DNA of 64,000 bases, taken from positions 372,001 to 436,000 of the forward strand of contig CAVOXF010000002.1 of the NCBI GenBank assembly GCA_963700375.1. Direction: 5' to 3'. This document shows, in pieces, positions 48,043-55,863 of the stretch. This DNA comes from JAHEEL01 sp963700375 (GTDB lineage Bacteria; Actinomycetota; Acidimicrobiia; Spongiisociales; UBA5794). Numbering within the stretch: the stretch's first letter is position 1; each line of letters begins with the position of its first letter. Below the pieces are notes generated by a model that ran no database searches, was not told the DNA's origin, and saw nothing but the letters and a program-made list of their open reading frames with translations. The position numbers were made by a program, and so were the translations under genes.

Positions 48043-49086
48043 TCAGGCGTCGAACGGAATCACGAAAAGAATCGGAGATTCGCCTTCACTGATGGTCGCG
48101 TACCCACCGTCGGAGAGGAAGGCAATCGCTTCGCCTTGGACTTCCTCAGGTGACGGTGCCTCGCAAGGTTCGCCGGCGAGGGCTCCTTCAACGGATTGGC
48201 CCGGAGCCTTGTGCCACAACCAGACCGAGTTGTATCCCCGGAGAGCGATCGTGCGGTCGTCCCACGAAATGTCGGCTCCGCTCACCTCTGCGCCGAGGGA
48301 GAGCGCCGTCACGAACTCCAGCGTCTCAACGCCCGACCCGTCCCCGGTGCTCGCACCCCGGTAGACGCGGGCTTCGTCCGGATCCTTGGTGATGATGTAG
48401 ATGGAACCGTCCGCTACGAACAATGCCTCCGCGTTGTACGTTCCGTCGGGATACTCGAACTCGAGGGCGACCGTTCCCGTGATCGGCCCTTCGAGGGTGG
48501 CGGGAATCGGTTCAGGAACGCGATACACCGTGATGCGACCGTCGCGAATCGAGAAGTTGTCGCCGATGTCCCCGAAGTAGAGGTGTGACGCGCTCGGGTC
48601 CGGCCCCGGGCCCGCTGCCATGTCCTCCCAGTCGAACGCGAATGCGCCCGCAATCTCGAACCCACCGAGATCGGACCCGTCCGGTCCGATGGCGTACACC
48701 CGGGCACCGTCACGCGAGTCGTTGTGGCCCCATAGGATTCCGGGACTCGTTCGGCTCGCCGCAATTCCCGAGGTCTCAACGAGATCCGAAGAGCCGACGG
48801 GGCCGACGGCGGTGATCGATGCGTACGGAGCACACGCGTCCTCGCCGAGCGCCGGGGTCGTCGGAGGCAAGGCCGTGGTCGTCGAGTCGAGGCTGGTCGA
48901 TGAGGGAACCGTCGATGCGGGAACAGTCGATTGATCCGGAGGCAGCGTGGTCGACCACCCGCCGGCCGGCAATGTCGTGGCGACGGCAACTCCCGGCGCC
49001 TCGTCGCGCGTCGAGGCAAGGAAGGCTGCGGTGGCCAGTGCGGCCACGGCGATGATGACAAGGACGACGAGAGAGCGACGCTCCAT
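48043..49086 (-). CDS. Secreted or anchored beta-propeller-like protein
   Basis: 347 residues. An N-terminal signal-anchor helix (LVVLVIIAVAALATAAFLA), then a Thr/Ser/Pro stalk (about 40-80). The extracellular domain has repeated strand motifs: SGIAASRTSPGILWGHNDSR, DWEDMAAGPGPDPSASHLYF, GDIGDNFSIRDGRITVYRVP, YPDGTYNAEALFVADGSIYI and VQGEAIAFLSDGGYATISEG. These resemble esterase-like or phytase-like propellers that read out a DWEDM/GDIGDN pattern. No clear catalytic set. Function unknown; extracellular role inferred. Confidence 0.75.
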   Translation of the reverse strand: MERRSLVVLVIIAVAALATAAFLASTRDEAPGVAVATTLPAGGWSTTLPPDQSTVPASTVPSSTSLDSTTTALPPTTPALGEDACAPYASITAVGPVGSSDLVETSGIAASRTSPGILWGHNDSRDGARVYAIGPDGSDLGGFEIAGAFAFDWEDMAAGPGPDPSASHLYFGDIGDNFSIRDGRITVYRVPEPIPATLEGPITGTVALEFEYPDGTYNAEALFVADGSIYIITKDPDEARVYRGASTGDGSGVETLEFVTALSLGAEVSGADISWDDRTIALRGYNSVWLWHKAPGQSVEGALAGEPCEAPSPEEVQGEAIAFLSDGGYATISEGESPILFVIPFDA

Positions 49087-49119
49087 GACCTGAGGGTAAG
49101 GTGCCCTTCGCCGTGGCGG

Positions 49120-50454
49120 TCAGTTTGCGAGCATTCGGAGTGCGATCGCCTCTCCCAGGATGCCGTGCTCGAGGTCGGCCAGGCTCTGACTCTCGTTCGG
49201 GCCGTGGATCTGGCTGGTGGGATCCATCACACCGGTCAACAGGATCGAAGCATCCGGGTACGCCTTCTCGAACGCGGCAACGAACGGAATGGAGCCGCCG
49301 ACTCCCATCTCAACTGTGTCGGTGCCGTAGGCAACGCGGAACGCCTCTTTGAAGATCATGGAGGCATCGTTTGACGTGTCGAGAGAGAATGCTGCGCCGA
49401 GCGCACCGGGGGTCACCTTGATCTCGGCTCCCCATGGCACGGTTGCCTCGAGGTGGGCGATGAGAGCGTCGCGGGCCGCCGCAGGGTCCTGACCCGGGGC
49501 GATCCGCAGCGACACCTTGGCTCGCGCCACCGGCACGAGTTGGTTGATGGCTTGGCCGAGCGGTGGAGCGTCGACGGCAAGCACCGCGATGGCCGGCTTG
49601 AACCACAGTCGGGTCGTGAGGCTTCCACTACCGAGAAGGCGCAGTCCGGCAACGGTCCCGGCCTGCTCGCGCAGTTCGGACTCAGAGAGATTGAGATCAC
49701 TGGTGGACGAGTCGATGAGGCCGGCGACGGCCACATTGCCATCGTCGTCGTGGAGCGAGGCGATCACGCGTGACATGGCGGTGATCGCGTCCGGGATGGG
49801 CCCGCCGAACATGCCCGAGTGGATGGCACTGTCGAGTGTGCGTACCTCGATGGTGCAGTCCACGATCCCGCGCAGCGATGTCGTGAGCGCCGGGACGCCG
49901 GCGCCCCAGTTGCCGGCGTCGCCGATCACGATCACGTCGGCCTCGAGCAGGTCCTTGTGTCGTTCGAGGAAGGCGCCCAGATTGGCCGACCCGATCTCTT
50001 CCTCGCCCTCCATGAAGATCTTCACGCCGACCGGGACGTCTCCGCCGAAGGCGCGCACGGCGGCAAGGTGCATCACGACGCCGCACTTGTCGTCGGCGGT
50101 GCCGCGTCCGAGGAGGCGGCCATCACGCTCGATTGGGTCGAATGGCGTGGTCTCCCACTCTTCGTCGGGCCCCGGGGGTTGGACGTCGTAGTGGGCGTAG
50201 AGGAGCACGGTGGGAGCGCCGTCCGGTGCCGGGACCTCCGCGTAGACGGCGGGGTGGGCGCCCTCGATCTCGAGGAGGCGGATCCCGGAGAAGCCGGATT
50301 CGTCGAGTAACTCCGTGATCCGTTCGGCGGCCCGCCGGACCTGTCCCGGATCAAACCCGGGAGCCGAGACCGACGGGATGCGAACGAGTTCCTCCAGTTC
50401 GGCCCGAGCGCGAGGGAACCCATCATGGACAACAGCAGTGAGATCTGAGTGCAT
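49120..50454 (-). CDS. M20 family dipeptidase
   Basis: 444 residues. Cytosolic Zn-dependent dipeptidase. LLYAHYDVQPPGPDEEWETT provides the first His and Asp. LLGRGTADDKCGVVMHLAAV has the bridging Asp, and FMEGEEEIGSANL the catalytic Glu pair. VIGDAGNWGAGVPALTTSLR supplies another ligand, and GVMDPTSQIHGPNESQSLAD the last His. The lid domain carries SAIHSGMFGGPIPDA. Closest in layout to actinobacterial CNDP-like dipeptidases. It is 34 bases upstream of the propeller protein on the same strand. Confidence 0.93.
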   Translation of the reverse strand: MHSDLTAVVHDGFPRARAELEELVRIPSVSAPGFDPGQVRRAAERITELLDESGFSGIRLLEIEGAHPAVYAEVPAPDGAPTVLLYAHYDVQPPGPDEEWETTPFDPIERDGRLLGRGTADDKCGVVMHLAAVRAFGGDVPVGVKIFMEGEEEIGSANLGAFLERHKDLLEADVIVIGDAGNWGAGVPALTTSLRGIVDCTIEVRTLDSAIHSGMFGGPIPDAITAMSRVIASLHDDDGNVAVAGLIDSSTSDLNLSESELREQAGTVAGLRLLGSGSLTTRLWFKPAIAVLAVDAPPLGQAINQLVPVARAKVSLRIAPGQDPAAARDALIAHLEATVPWGAEIKVTPGALGAAFSLDTSNDASMIFKEAFRVAYGTDTVEMGVGGSIPFVAAFEKAYPDASILLTGVMDPTSQIHGPNESQSLADLEHGILGEAIALRMLAN

Positions 50455-50655
50455 GGGCGGAGTATCGAGCCGTGCGGTGATGCGGGCAAGTCAGGAAGCT
50501 ACGAGCTGCGAGCAAGAAGCAAGGGTGCACGTCGCCGGTTGGACCGTTCGGGCGCGAGGCTCGTGGCTCCGGTCCCGAATTCCCGCAGCATTCAGGATCC
50601 ACCAAGTACCGTGTTCTCGCTGCAGGGCCGGGCGGGCGTTGTAGAGGAGGATCGG

Positions 50656-50859
50656 ATGAAGAGCGAGATGCGTGTCATCATGCGACGCCTTGCCGAAGTG
50701 CCCGCCGTGCAAGGCAACGTGGGCGGGACTCTTGACCGACGTGAGGGTGGTCCGGGTATCTCCCGGTACCAGAGACAGTCGGCCCACCTGCGTGATCGGG
50801 ACTGCTCTGTTGGGCTGACCGGTCTCGACATCGTCGACGTCGACCTGACGAAGGACTGA
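50656..50859 (+). CDS. Possible small protein
   Basis: 67 codons from ATG 50656 with a strong GAGGAGG seven bases upstream. The product (MKSEMRVIMRRLAEVPAVQG start, DIVDVDLTKD end) has no recognised domain or membrane helix. Composition looks ordinary for a coding frame, but the support is only the ribosome binding site and position before the 2TM gene. Confidence 0.35.
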   Translation: MKSEMRVIMRRLAEVPAVQGNVGGTLDRREGGPGISRYQRQSAHLRDRDCSVGLTGLDIVDVDLTKD

Positions 50860-50886
50860 ACGGCCCGCCCACGTACACTTCTGGTT

Positions 50887-51327
50887 GTGGATGCGCAGCA
50901 ACAGGAGCGACGGTTCCCACGGGATGAAATCGGGGACATCATTGATGTTGCCGCGCGCCTCGACGGTCTTGTCGAAGACCCGACCGATCGCGGCCTCACG
51001 TTCGATCAGTTGGTGCATGTCGCCGAAGAAGTGGGTATCTCACGCGGCGCCGTCGAACGGGCTGTGCGTGTGGAGAACAAGCGCCGGGTGGTCGACCAGC
51101 GAGAGGCCAAGAAGCGGGTTCGCCGCCGGATGCGCTTCGTCCGGCATGCCATGGTGTATGCCTTGGTCGTCTCTTCCCTGCTGCTCGTCGATGTGCTCAA
51201 CGGCGGCGGATGGTGGTTCTTCTACGTTGCAGCGCTCTGGGGCGCCATCCTCGCGCTCCAGGGGATGCGCTTCCTGACTCGAAAGCGGGGCCCTCTCGAA
51301 CAGGCGTTGCTCGACCGGGCGAACTAG
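50887..51327 (+). CDS. 2TM-domain protein
   Basis: 146 residues from GTG 50887. The N-terminal half is a soluble helical domain (LDGLVEDPTDRGLTFDQLVH, VAEEVGISRGAVERAV) that resembles a small helix-turn-helix. Then RRRMRFVRHAMVYALVVSSLLLVDVLNGG and WWFFYVAALWGAILALQGMR form the paired helices of the 2TM family. The C terminus overlaps the next gene's stop on the other strand by four bases. Role unknown. Confidence 0.8.
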   Translation: MDAQQQERRFPRDEIGDIIDVAARLDGLVEDPTDRGLTFDQLVHVAEEVGISRGAVERAVRVENKRRVVDQREAKKRVRRRMRFVRHAMVYALVVSSLLLVDVLNGGGWWFFYVAALWGAILALQGMRFLTRKRGPLEQALLDRAN

Positions 51328-52259
51328 CGCCCGGACTCGCTGAAGGACTGGGGGAGCGAGCGCGAGCGGAACTCTTCGGCTCGTTGGGCAGGAGTCGCCA
51401 CAGGGAAACGAATCACCGTATTGGTCCAGCCGAGGGTGCGGAGCGTGGTCATCGTCCCGCCTTGGTATTCGACGAGCGATGGGACGATGCGCAGGGACAG
51501 GGCTGCCGCGGTTCCCAAGAGGTCGTTGGAGATCGGCTCCTCGGGCTCGTGCCGCACCCGGTCGTCGGTGGCTGCGATGATGCCGAGTCCGTTCCGTTCT
51601 TCCACGTCGATCCGAAGCGCCGTGGCTCCGGCCGCAGCCGCGACATGGACGATGTTGAGGACGATCTGCTGAACCGCGGCTGGGTCACACCACGCGATTG
51701 CGGGCCGTGTATCGACGGTGATCGCGAGGGGGGAGCGGCCGATCGACTCAACGATCCGCTCCACGTGTCGGTCGAGGTCGACGGCTTTCGGAATCGGGCG
51801 ATAGATCCCCGATTCGATCTGCGCTGCGGTGGCGATGTTCTCGACCTTCCGGACGACCTCGGCGGCGTCGTTCGAGATGAGTTCGATCAATTCCTCGGCT
51901 TCCGCCGCGTTCACAATGCCGACGTCGTCGAGGTGACGCGAGAATCCGTAGACCGCGGTGAGCGGGGCTCGCAGTTCGTTGATGAAGCGGCTGTAGATCT
52001 CATCGTGGATCTGTCGCGCCTTCTGCTCTTCTTTGATCGATGCTTCGAGATCGGCAACGCGATCGCGAAACGAGTGTTCGGCGACGAAAGCCCCGCCGAA
52101 CACGGCGAGCGGGACGAGTGCGGCGAGGAGGACGACGGCTGCAGTGCGGGCCAGGCCGTCGAACTCCAGCGCCCAGCGGCCGATCACGACGATGCTCACG
52201 ATCAGCGCGAACCCCACCGGGATCCACGACGCGTATCGCGTGGACGCGAAGCGACTCAT
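51324..52259 (-). CDS. Histidine-kinase-like protein lacking the phosphoacceptor histidine
   Basis: 311 residues from ATG 52259, preceded by AGGAGGAGG. Two N-terminal helices (SWIPVGFALIVSIVVIGRWA; TAAVVLLAALVPLAVFGGAF), a short coiled coil, then a HisKA-like region reading RFINELRAPLTAVYGFSRHL, where the usual H of HELRTPL is Asn (residue 94). The ATPase-like region (DPAAVQQIVLNIVHVAAAAG) has a poor N-box and no clear Gly-rich lid. It is probably a pseudokinase, a scaffold or dominant-negative sensor. It is not obviously degraded otherwise. Confidence 0.8.
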   Translation of the reverse strand: MSRFASTRYASWIPVGFALIVSIVVIGRWALEFDGLARTAAVVLLAALVPLAVFGGAFVAEHSFRDRVADLEASIKEEQKARQIHDEIYSRFINELRAPLTAVYGFSRHLDDVGIVNAAEAEELIELISNDAAEVVRKVENIATAAQIESGIYRPIPKAVDLDRHVERIVESIGRSPLAITVDTRPAIAWCDPAAVQQIVLNIVHVAAAAGATALRIDVEERNGLGIIAATDDRVRHEPEEPISNDLLGTAAALSLRIVPSLVEYQGGTMTTLRTLGWTNTVIRFPVATPAQRAEEFRSRSLPQSFSESGR

Positions 52260-52388
52260 GCGTTTGCCTCCTCCTTCCATTGGAATCGGCAGTTTGGGGG
52301 GTGATACTTGAAGGGAGCCTTGCGGAATGTGGAGAATTCCGGTGATGCCGTCCGGTTTCCGATCACGAGCACCCGGAACGAGACGCGC

Positions 52389-53705
52389 TCATCGCCAGAT
52401 CGCTCCGAAGTCGACCGATTGCAGCCAGTAGGCAGCGGGTTGTCCCGACCGGCTCCGCGTCCACGTGATCTGGGTTGCACCGGTGTGACGTGCCCAGTCG
52501 ATCGGGCGAGGGTACGCGGTGCCGTTCCCGTTCGAAGAGTTGGTGAAGATCGGAACTCTCCACCCACTCGTGCGCGCGACGCCGCCTCCGGTGTACGTAT
52601 CCGGGACGATCGCAGCGGCGACGATCTGTGTTCCCGTGAGGTTGTTGGTACCGATCGACCCGTCCGGGCCGAAGCGGTAGTCGACGGCGAGCCGCGGATG
52701 GGTGTGGACGTAGACCTCGGCCTTCCGGTTCGCGTCGCTTTCCGCTCCGATCGCGACGCGGTTCTCGCTTGCGTTCTGGTTGACTCCGTTGCCGAGCGTG
52801 ACGACCGTGCCCTCCCACCCTCTGCCGAGGTCGCTCGAATCGGAAATGCCGGATGCGAGCACGAACGTGTTGGCTCGGGCAACCGGCGTGATGGAGGCGG
52901 TGTTGTACTCGGAGGTTGCGTCGACGCCGTTGCCGGCGTTGTTGCCGGAAACCGTCACCCGCTGGATCGCCCAATCTGAGCCCCATTCGACCGCATACAC
53001 CGAGAAGGTGGTGGTCCCCGACAGTTGACCGTTCCCTGGGTTGTATCCGGCCCGTCGCTCGACGTTGGCCGTGTTGGCGCCGGACGGATACACCCGGCCC
53101 CATGCGGTCATGTGATCGCCTCGATCGGTGGCGGTGGTTTCGACGCCGCCGCCCTGGTAGCCGCCGTAGAGGCCGACCTGGCTCATGCTCGACCAGGCCG
53201 TATCGACGGCCGCACTACCGGTGGTCGTGTTCGCGGCCAACCCTGGTTCGGCCACGCCGCGGAGCCGGAAGCCGGCGGTGTCTTCGCTGTCCAGACATTC
53301 GACGACGGTGATCTGTCCCTGCCAGGCGCTTCCGCTCGCGTCGCCCCGGGCGAGGCGCAATTCGCTTGGGCCGGTCGATCCGCCGGCGAAGTTGCCGAAC
53401 GGATCGGCAGCCACGCGCGCGTAGTCCTGAGCCGGCGTGCGTTGTGTCGTGCTGTCGTTGGCCCCGGCGGCACCTCGCATGATCACGAAATAGTCGGGCG
53501 CGAGCGGTTGGGCGAGGCCGAGGCTGTACGACGTCCCGGTGAACACCCCGGTTCCGATCTGATAGGTGGTGACCCGGATCGGCTGACGAGCTCCGACCTC
53601 GTTCACTCTGCTGCTCGTGGCATCGGTGAAGGTGGCGCCCGACGTGGGCAGAGTCATCAGCAACGCAACGAGCGTCGCGGCGATGAGGGGGAAGCGGAGT
53701 CTCAT
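52389..53705 (-). CDS. Secreted surface protein of the SipW/TasA-like operon
   Basis: 438 residues. The signal peptide MRLRFPLIAATLVALLMTLP ends with SGATFTDATSS, the short helix followed by A-x-F-x-D that TasA-like and camelysin-like substrates share. The mature part is rich in Thr, Gly, Ser and Asn, predicted all-beta, with few cysteines (VVECLD only). No catalytic motif. Its ATG overlaps the SipW-like stop by four bases, so it is translated together with the peptidase that probably processes it. A structural surface or fibre component is inferred. Confidence 0.75.
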   Translation of the reverse strand: MRLRFPLIAATLVALLMTLPTSGATFTDATSSRVNEVGARQPIRVTTYQIGTGVFTGTSYSLGLAQPLAPDYFVIMRGAAGANDSTTQRTPAQDYARVAADPFGNFAGGSTGPSELRLARGDASGSAWQGQITVVECLDSEDTAGFRLRGVAEPGLAANTTTGSAAVDTAWSSMSQVGLYGGYQGGGVETTATDRGDHMTAWGRVYPSGANTANVERRAGYNPGNGQLSGTTTFSVYAVEWGSDWAIQRVTVSGNNAGNGVDATSEYNTASITPVARANTFVLASGISDSSDLGRGWEGTVVTLGNGVNQNASENRVAIGAESDANRKAEVYVHTHPRLAVDYRFGPDGSIGTNNLTGTQIVAAAIVPDTYTGGGVARTSGWRVPIFTNSSNGNGTAYPRPIDWARHTGATQITWTRSRSGQPAAYWLQSVDFGAIWR

Positions 53706-54337
53706 GCCCGATGTGGCCCACCGGCTGGAGCCGCTCGATCCGGGTTCTCATTGCTCCACGGATCGAAGCGAACATCGACCGCGTAGCGGACCAACCAGAC
53801 AGCTGCTGCAATCGCAAGAATCGTCAGCAGGAGGGGAAGCCATCGACCTTCGTTGAGCCACACGCTCGGGAGTCCGACGTATGGAACAACCCAGCGACCG
53901 GCGCCCCGAACGTTCTCGGCTGGCACGGGCGCCGGATCGACCACGCCGTTGGCGTCACCTTTGGTGACGTATGAGCCATCGGGGTTGATGCCGACGACGC
54001 GGTGCGTGACGAGTCCCCCTCGGCGGGGTTCTTCGAACACCACGATCGTTCCGATGGCGACGGGATCGTCGCCGCGGTCGGTCGCGATGACGACGTCACC
54101 CGGTCGGAGCTTCGGCATCATGGAGCCCGACGTGATCGAGGCGGACGTCGCCCCCGGCAGCACCATCGGGAGGAGTGCGATGATCGCCAGGGCTGCGAAG
54201 ACGATGATGCCGACGAGTGCGACCAGTCCCGCGTAGAAGCGACCCTCGTCACCGCCTTTGGTCCGAACGCGAGCGCTCCCAGAGCCCGGTTGATCCGGAC
54301 TCTGGGAGGCAGCGCGCTGGCTTACGGTGGTCGTCAT
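53702..54337 (-). CDS. sipW: Signal peptidase I, SipW/ER type
   Basis: 211 residues. One N-terminal helix (FYAGLVALVGIIVFAALAIIALLPMVL), the catalytic Ser in ITSGSMMPKLRPGDVVI, then GGLVTHRVVGINPDGSYVTKGDAN, where His replaces the Lys of classic bacterial signal peptidases, and a C-terminal helix (LPLLLTILAIAAAVWLV). This Ser-His type processes TasA-like fibre proteins. It lies 26 bases after the TasA-like gene and overlaps the surface-protein gene. Confidence 0.92.
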   Translation of the reverse strand: MTTTVSQRAASQSPDQPGSGSARVRTKGGDEGRFYAGLVALVGIIVFAALAIIALLPMVLPGATSASITSGSMMPKLRPGDVVIATDRGDDPVAIGTIVVFEEPRRGGLVTHRVVGINPDGSYVTKGDANGVVDPAPVPAENVRGAGRWVVPYVGLPSVWLNEGRWLPLLLTILAIAAAVWLVRYAVDVRFDPWSNENPDRAAPAGGPHRA

Positions 54338-54363
54338 GAACGGCCTGCACCCGTTTCAGCCGC

Positions 54364-54981
54364 CTACGGTTGGTCGTCGGCTAGCCACTCGAAGTCGATG
54401 CCGCCGAGGGTCGCTCCCTGGAATGCGTTCCCCGCCGCCGAGTCGAGCTCGAGTGTGATCTCATAGGACATGATGTCGGTAGGAACTCCACCAGTCGCGA
54501 TCCACGCGGTCTCGGTGATGGACGGTGATGCGAGCGTGCCGCCTGCGATGGCGGTGGCTGTTCCGGAGCAACCGCTGCCGGAGAAGCGATCGATGGTCAG
54601 ATTGATCTGGCCGTCGAAGCCTGATACCGACGGGGTTCCCACCTGAACAGAATCGAGGGCGACGGTCGCATCGAGCGAGCCTTTGTACTGGATGTCGATG
54701 CAATGCTGTACCGAACCGCTGGGTACGAGGTTGTCGGCCTCGACGGTCCAGACACCGGCCGTCGCACCGAACATCGGATCGCCGGACTCGTCACCAGGCG
54801 AGGTGTTCACGCCACCACCGGGGGCGTTGTTGTCGAGAACCACCGTACCGGCTCCGACGAAGTTGGCGTCGTTGGAGGTCGGGTCGCTGAATGCGGCTCT
54901 CGATACGGTCATGATCATCAGGAGTGCCAGGAGGAACGCGCCGATGACGGCGGTCGTCCTGAACGTGGTGGCTCGGGTCAT
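54364..54981 (-). CDS. TasA/camelysin-like secreted protein
   Basis: 205 residues from ATG 54981, preceded by AAAGGAC. Signal TTFRTTAVIGAFLLALLMIM followed by SRAAFSDPTSNDANFVGAGT, matching the TasA/CalY processing region. The mature domain is beta-rich (VLDNNAPGGGVNTSPGDESG, VPSGSVQHCIDIQYKGSLDA, INLTIDRFSGSGCSGTATAI) with one likely disulfide. TasA homologues form extracellular fibres or act as surface proteases. First gene of the three-gene export operon. Confidence 0.8.
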   Translation of the reverse strand: MTRATTFRTTAVIGAFLLALLMIMTVSRAAFSDPTSNDANFVGAGTVVLDNNAPGGGVNTSPGDESGDPMFGATAGVWTVEADNLVPSGSVQHCIDIQYKGSLDATVALDSVQVGTPSVSGFDGQINLTIDRFSGSGCSGTATAIAGGTLASPSITETAWIATGGVPTDIMSYEITLELDSAAGNAFQGATLGGIDFEWLADDQP

Positions 54982-55100
54982 TGCAGGTCCTTTCATACTT
55001 TGGATGTGACCTCAACAGCGATGTATCGACCGAAACGATCGACGGATTGAGCACGCATTTCGCCGGTTGCGAAGGAGCTAGTCAGAGCGACGAGATGGCC

Positions 55101-55158
55101 GCCGTTCCGTGGGCTGTTGGCGTCATATACGATGCGGAGAACCCTGGGTTCGCAGCGT
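55101..55158 (+). repeat. Family A intergenic repeat, copy before 55176
   Basis: Core GAACCCTGGGTTC at 55139-55151, with the upstream CGTTCCGTGGGCTGTTGGCG half well conserved. It ends 18 bases before the ATG of the next gene, similar to its placement before oligopeptidase B. Confidence 0.9.
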
Positions 55159-55175
55159 TGGCTAGCCTCGAAGGT

Positions 55176-55607
55176 ATGGAGATGCCGTTCACCGTGGCCG
55201 TCGAGATTCCGCTCGTTGGAGACGAACGACGGAAGAACTGGGCGAAGGTTGTCACGAACGTCGACGACTCGCTCGCGACCGGTTGGGCCTTCGACGGAGA
55301 CTTCATCGCGACCGGAGGCATCCAGGACGTGGAGCCCGGCAGCGTGGTCCTGGTGTACGGCGAGAAGGGGAGTCGGACGAATCCCGCGATCGAGGCCCGC
55401 ATCTACACGGTCAATTCGGACGCGACGCTGAGCCTGCGCGCGAGTGCGCGTGGCAGGGCGTGGGCTAGGACGCTTCGCGACACGATGGAGGATCTGCTGG
55501 CCGAGACTGCCGAGGCTTCGATCGAGCAGCTCGAATGGAGTCCGGATCTGTTGCGCTATTCGGACGACGCGATCTCAGAGGAGATGAAGCGCCGCGGCTT
55601 GGCGTGA
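55176..55607 (+). CDS. Hypothetical soluble protein
   Basis: 143 residues from ATG 55176 (the upstream open frame only crosses the repeat). A beta-rich N-terminal part (VVTNVDDSLATGWAFDGDFI, PGSVVLVYGEKGSRTNPAIE) is followed by two acidic helices (RDTMEDLLAETAEASIEQLE, RYSDDAISEEMKRRGLA). No known family, signal peptide or membrane helix. Confidence 0.65.
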   Translation: MEMPFTVAVEIPLVGDERRKNWAKVVTNVDDSLATGWAFDGDFIATGGIQDVEPGSVVLVYGEKGSRTNPAIEARIYTVNSDATLSLRASARGRAWARTLRDTMEDLLAETAEASIEQLEWSPDLLRYSDDAISEEMKRRGLA

Positions 55608-55611
55608 GGCT

Positions 55612-55794
55612 TCAGAGAACGATCGATCGGATCCCGATCAGCGCCGCCACGACGTAGCCGGCGCCGAACGCCCCGACGAGCAACCAGAACCTCCGCCGCG
55701 AGCCGGCGAATCCGCCTACCAAGTGCTTCTCTGCAATGCCCGCACCAATCTTGCGCGCTGAACGTTCCGGCGTCGCGAACGCCGTGTCGGCCAC
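55612..55794 (-). CDS. Possible small membrane protein
   Basis: 60 codons from GTG 55794 (VADTAFATPERSARKIGAGI), ending with one helix RFWLLVGAFGAGYVVAALIG. The frame extends upstream without a good start; a CTG near 55832 is another option. It is tail-to-tail with the previous gene and divergent from the M23 gene. Coding is plausible from composition but unproven. Confidence 0.4.
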   Translation of the reverse strand: MADTAFATPERSARKIGAGIAEKHLVGGFAGSRRRFWLLVGAFGAGYVVAALIGIRSIVL

Positions 55795-55863
55795 CGAATA
55801 GCACGGCGAGAAAAGCGTGCCGAATTGCTTCAGGAGGCCTCCACACCCGCCGATCAAACCCCA

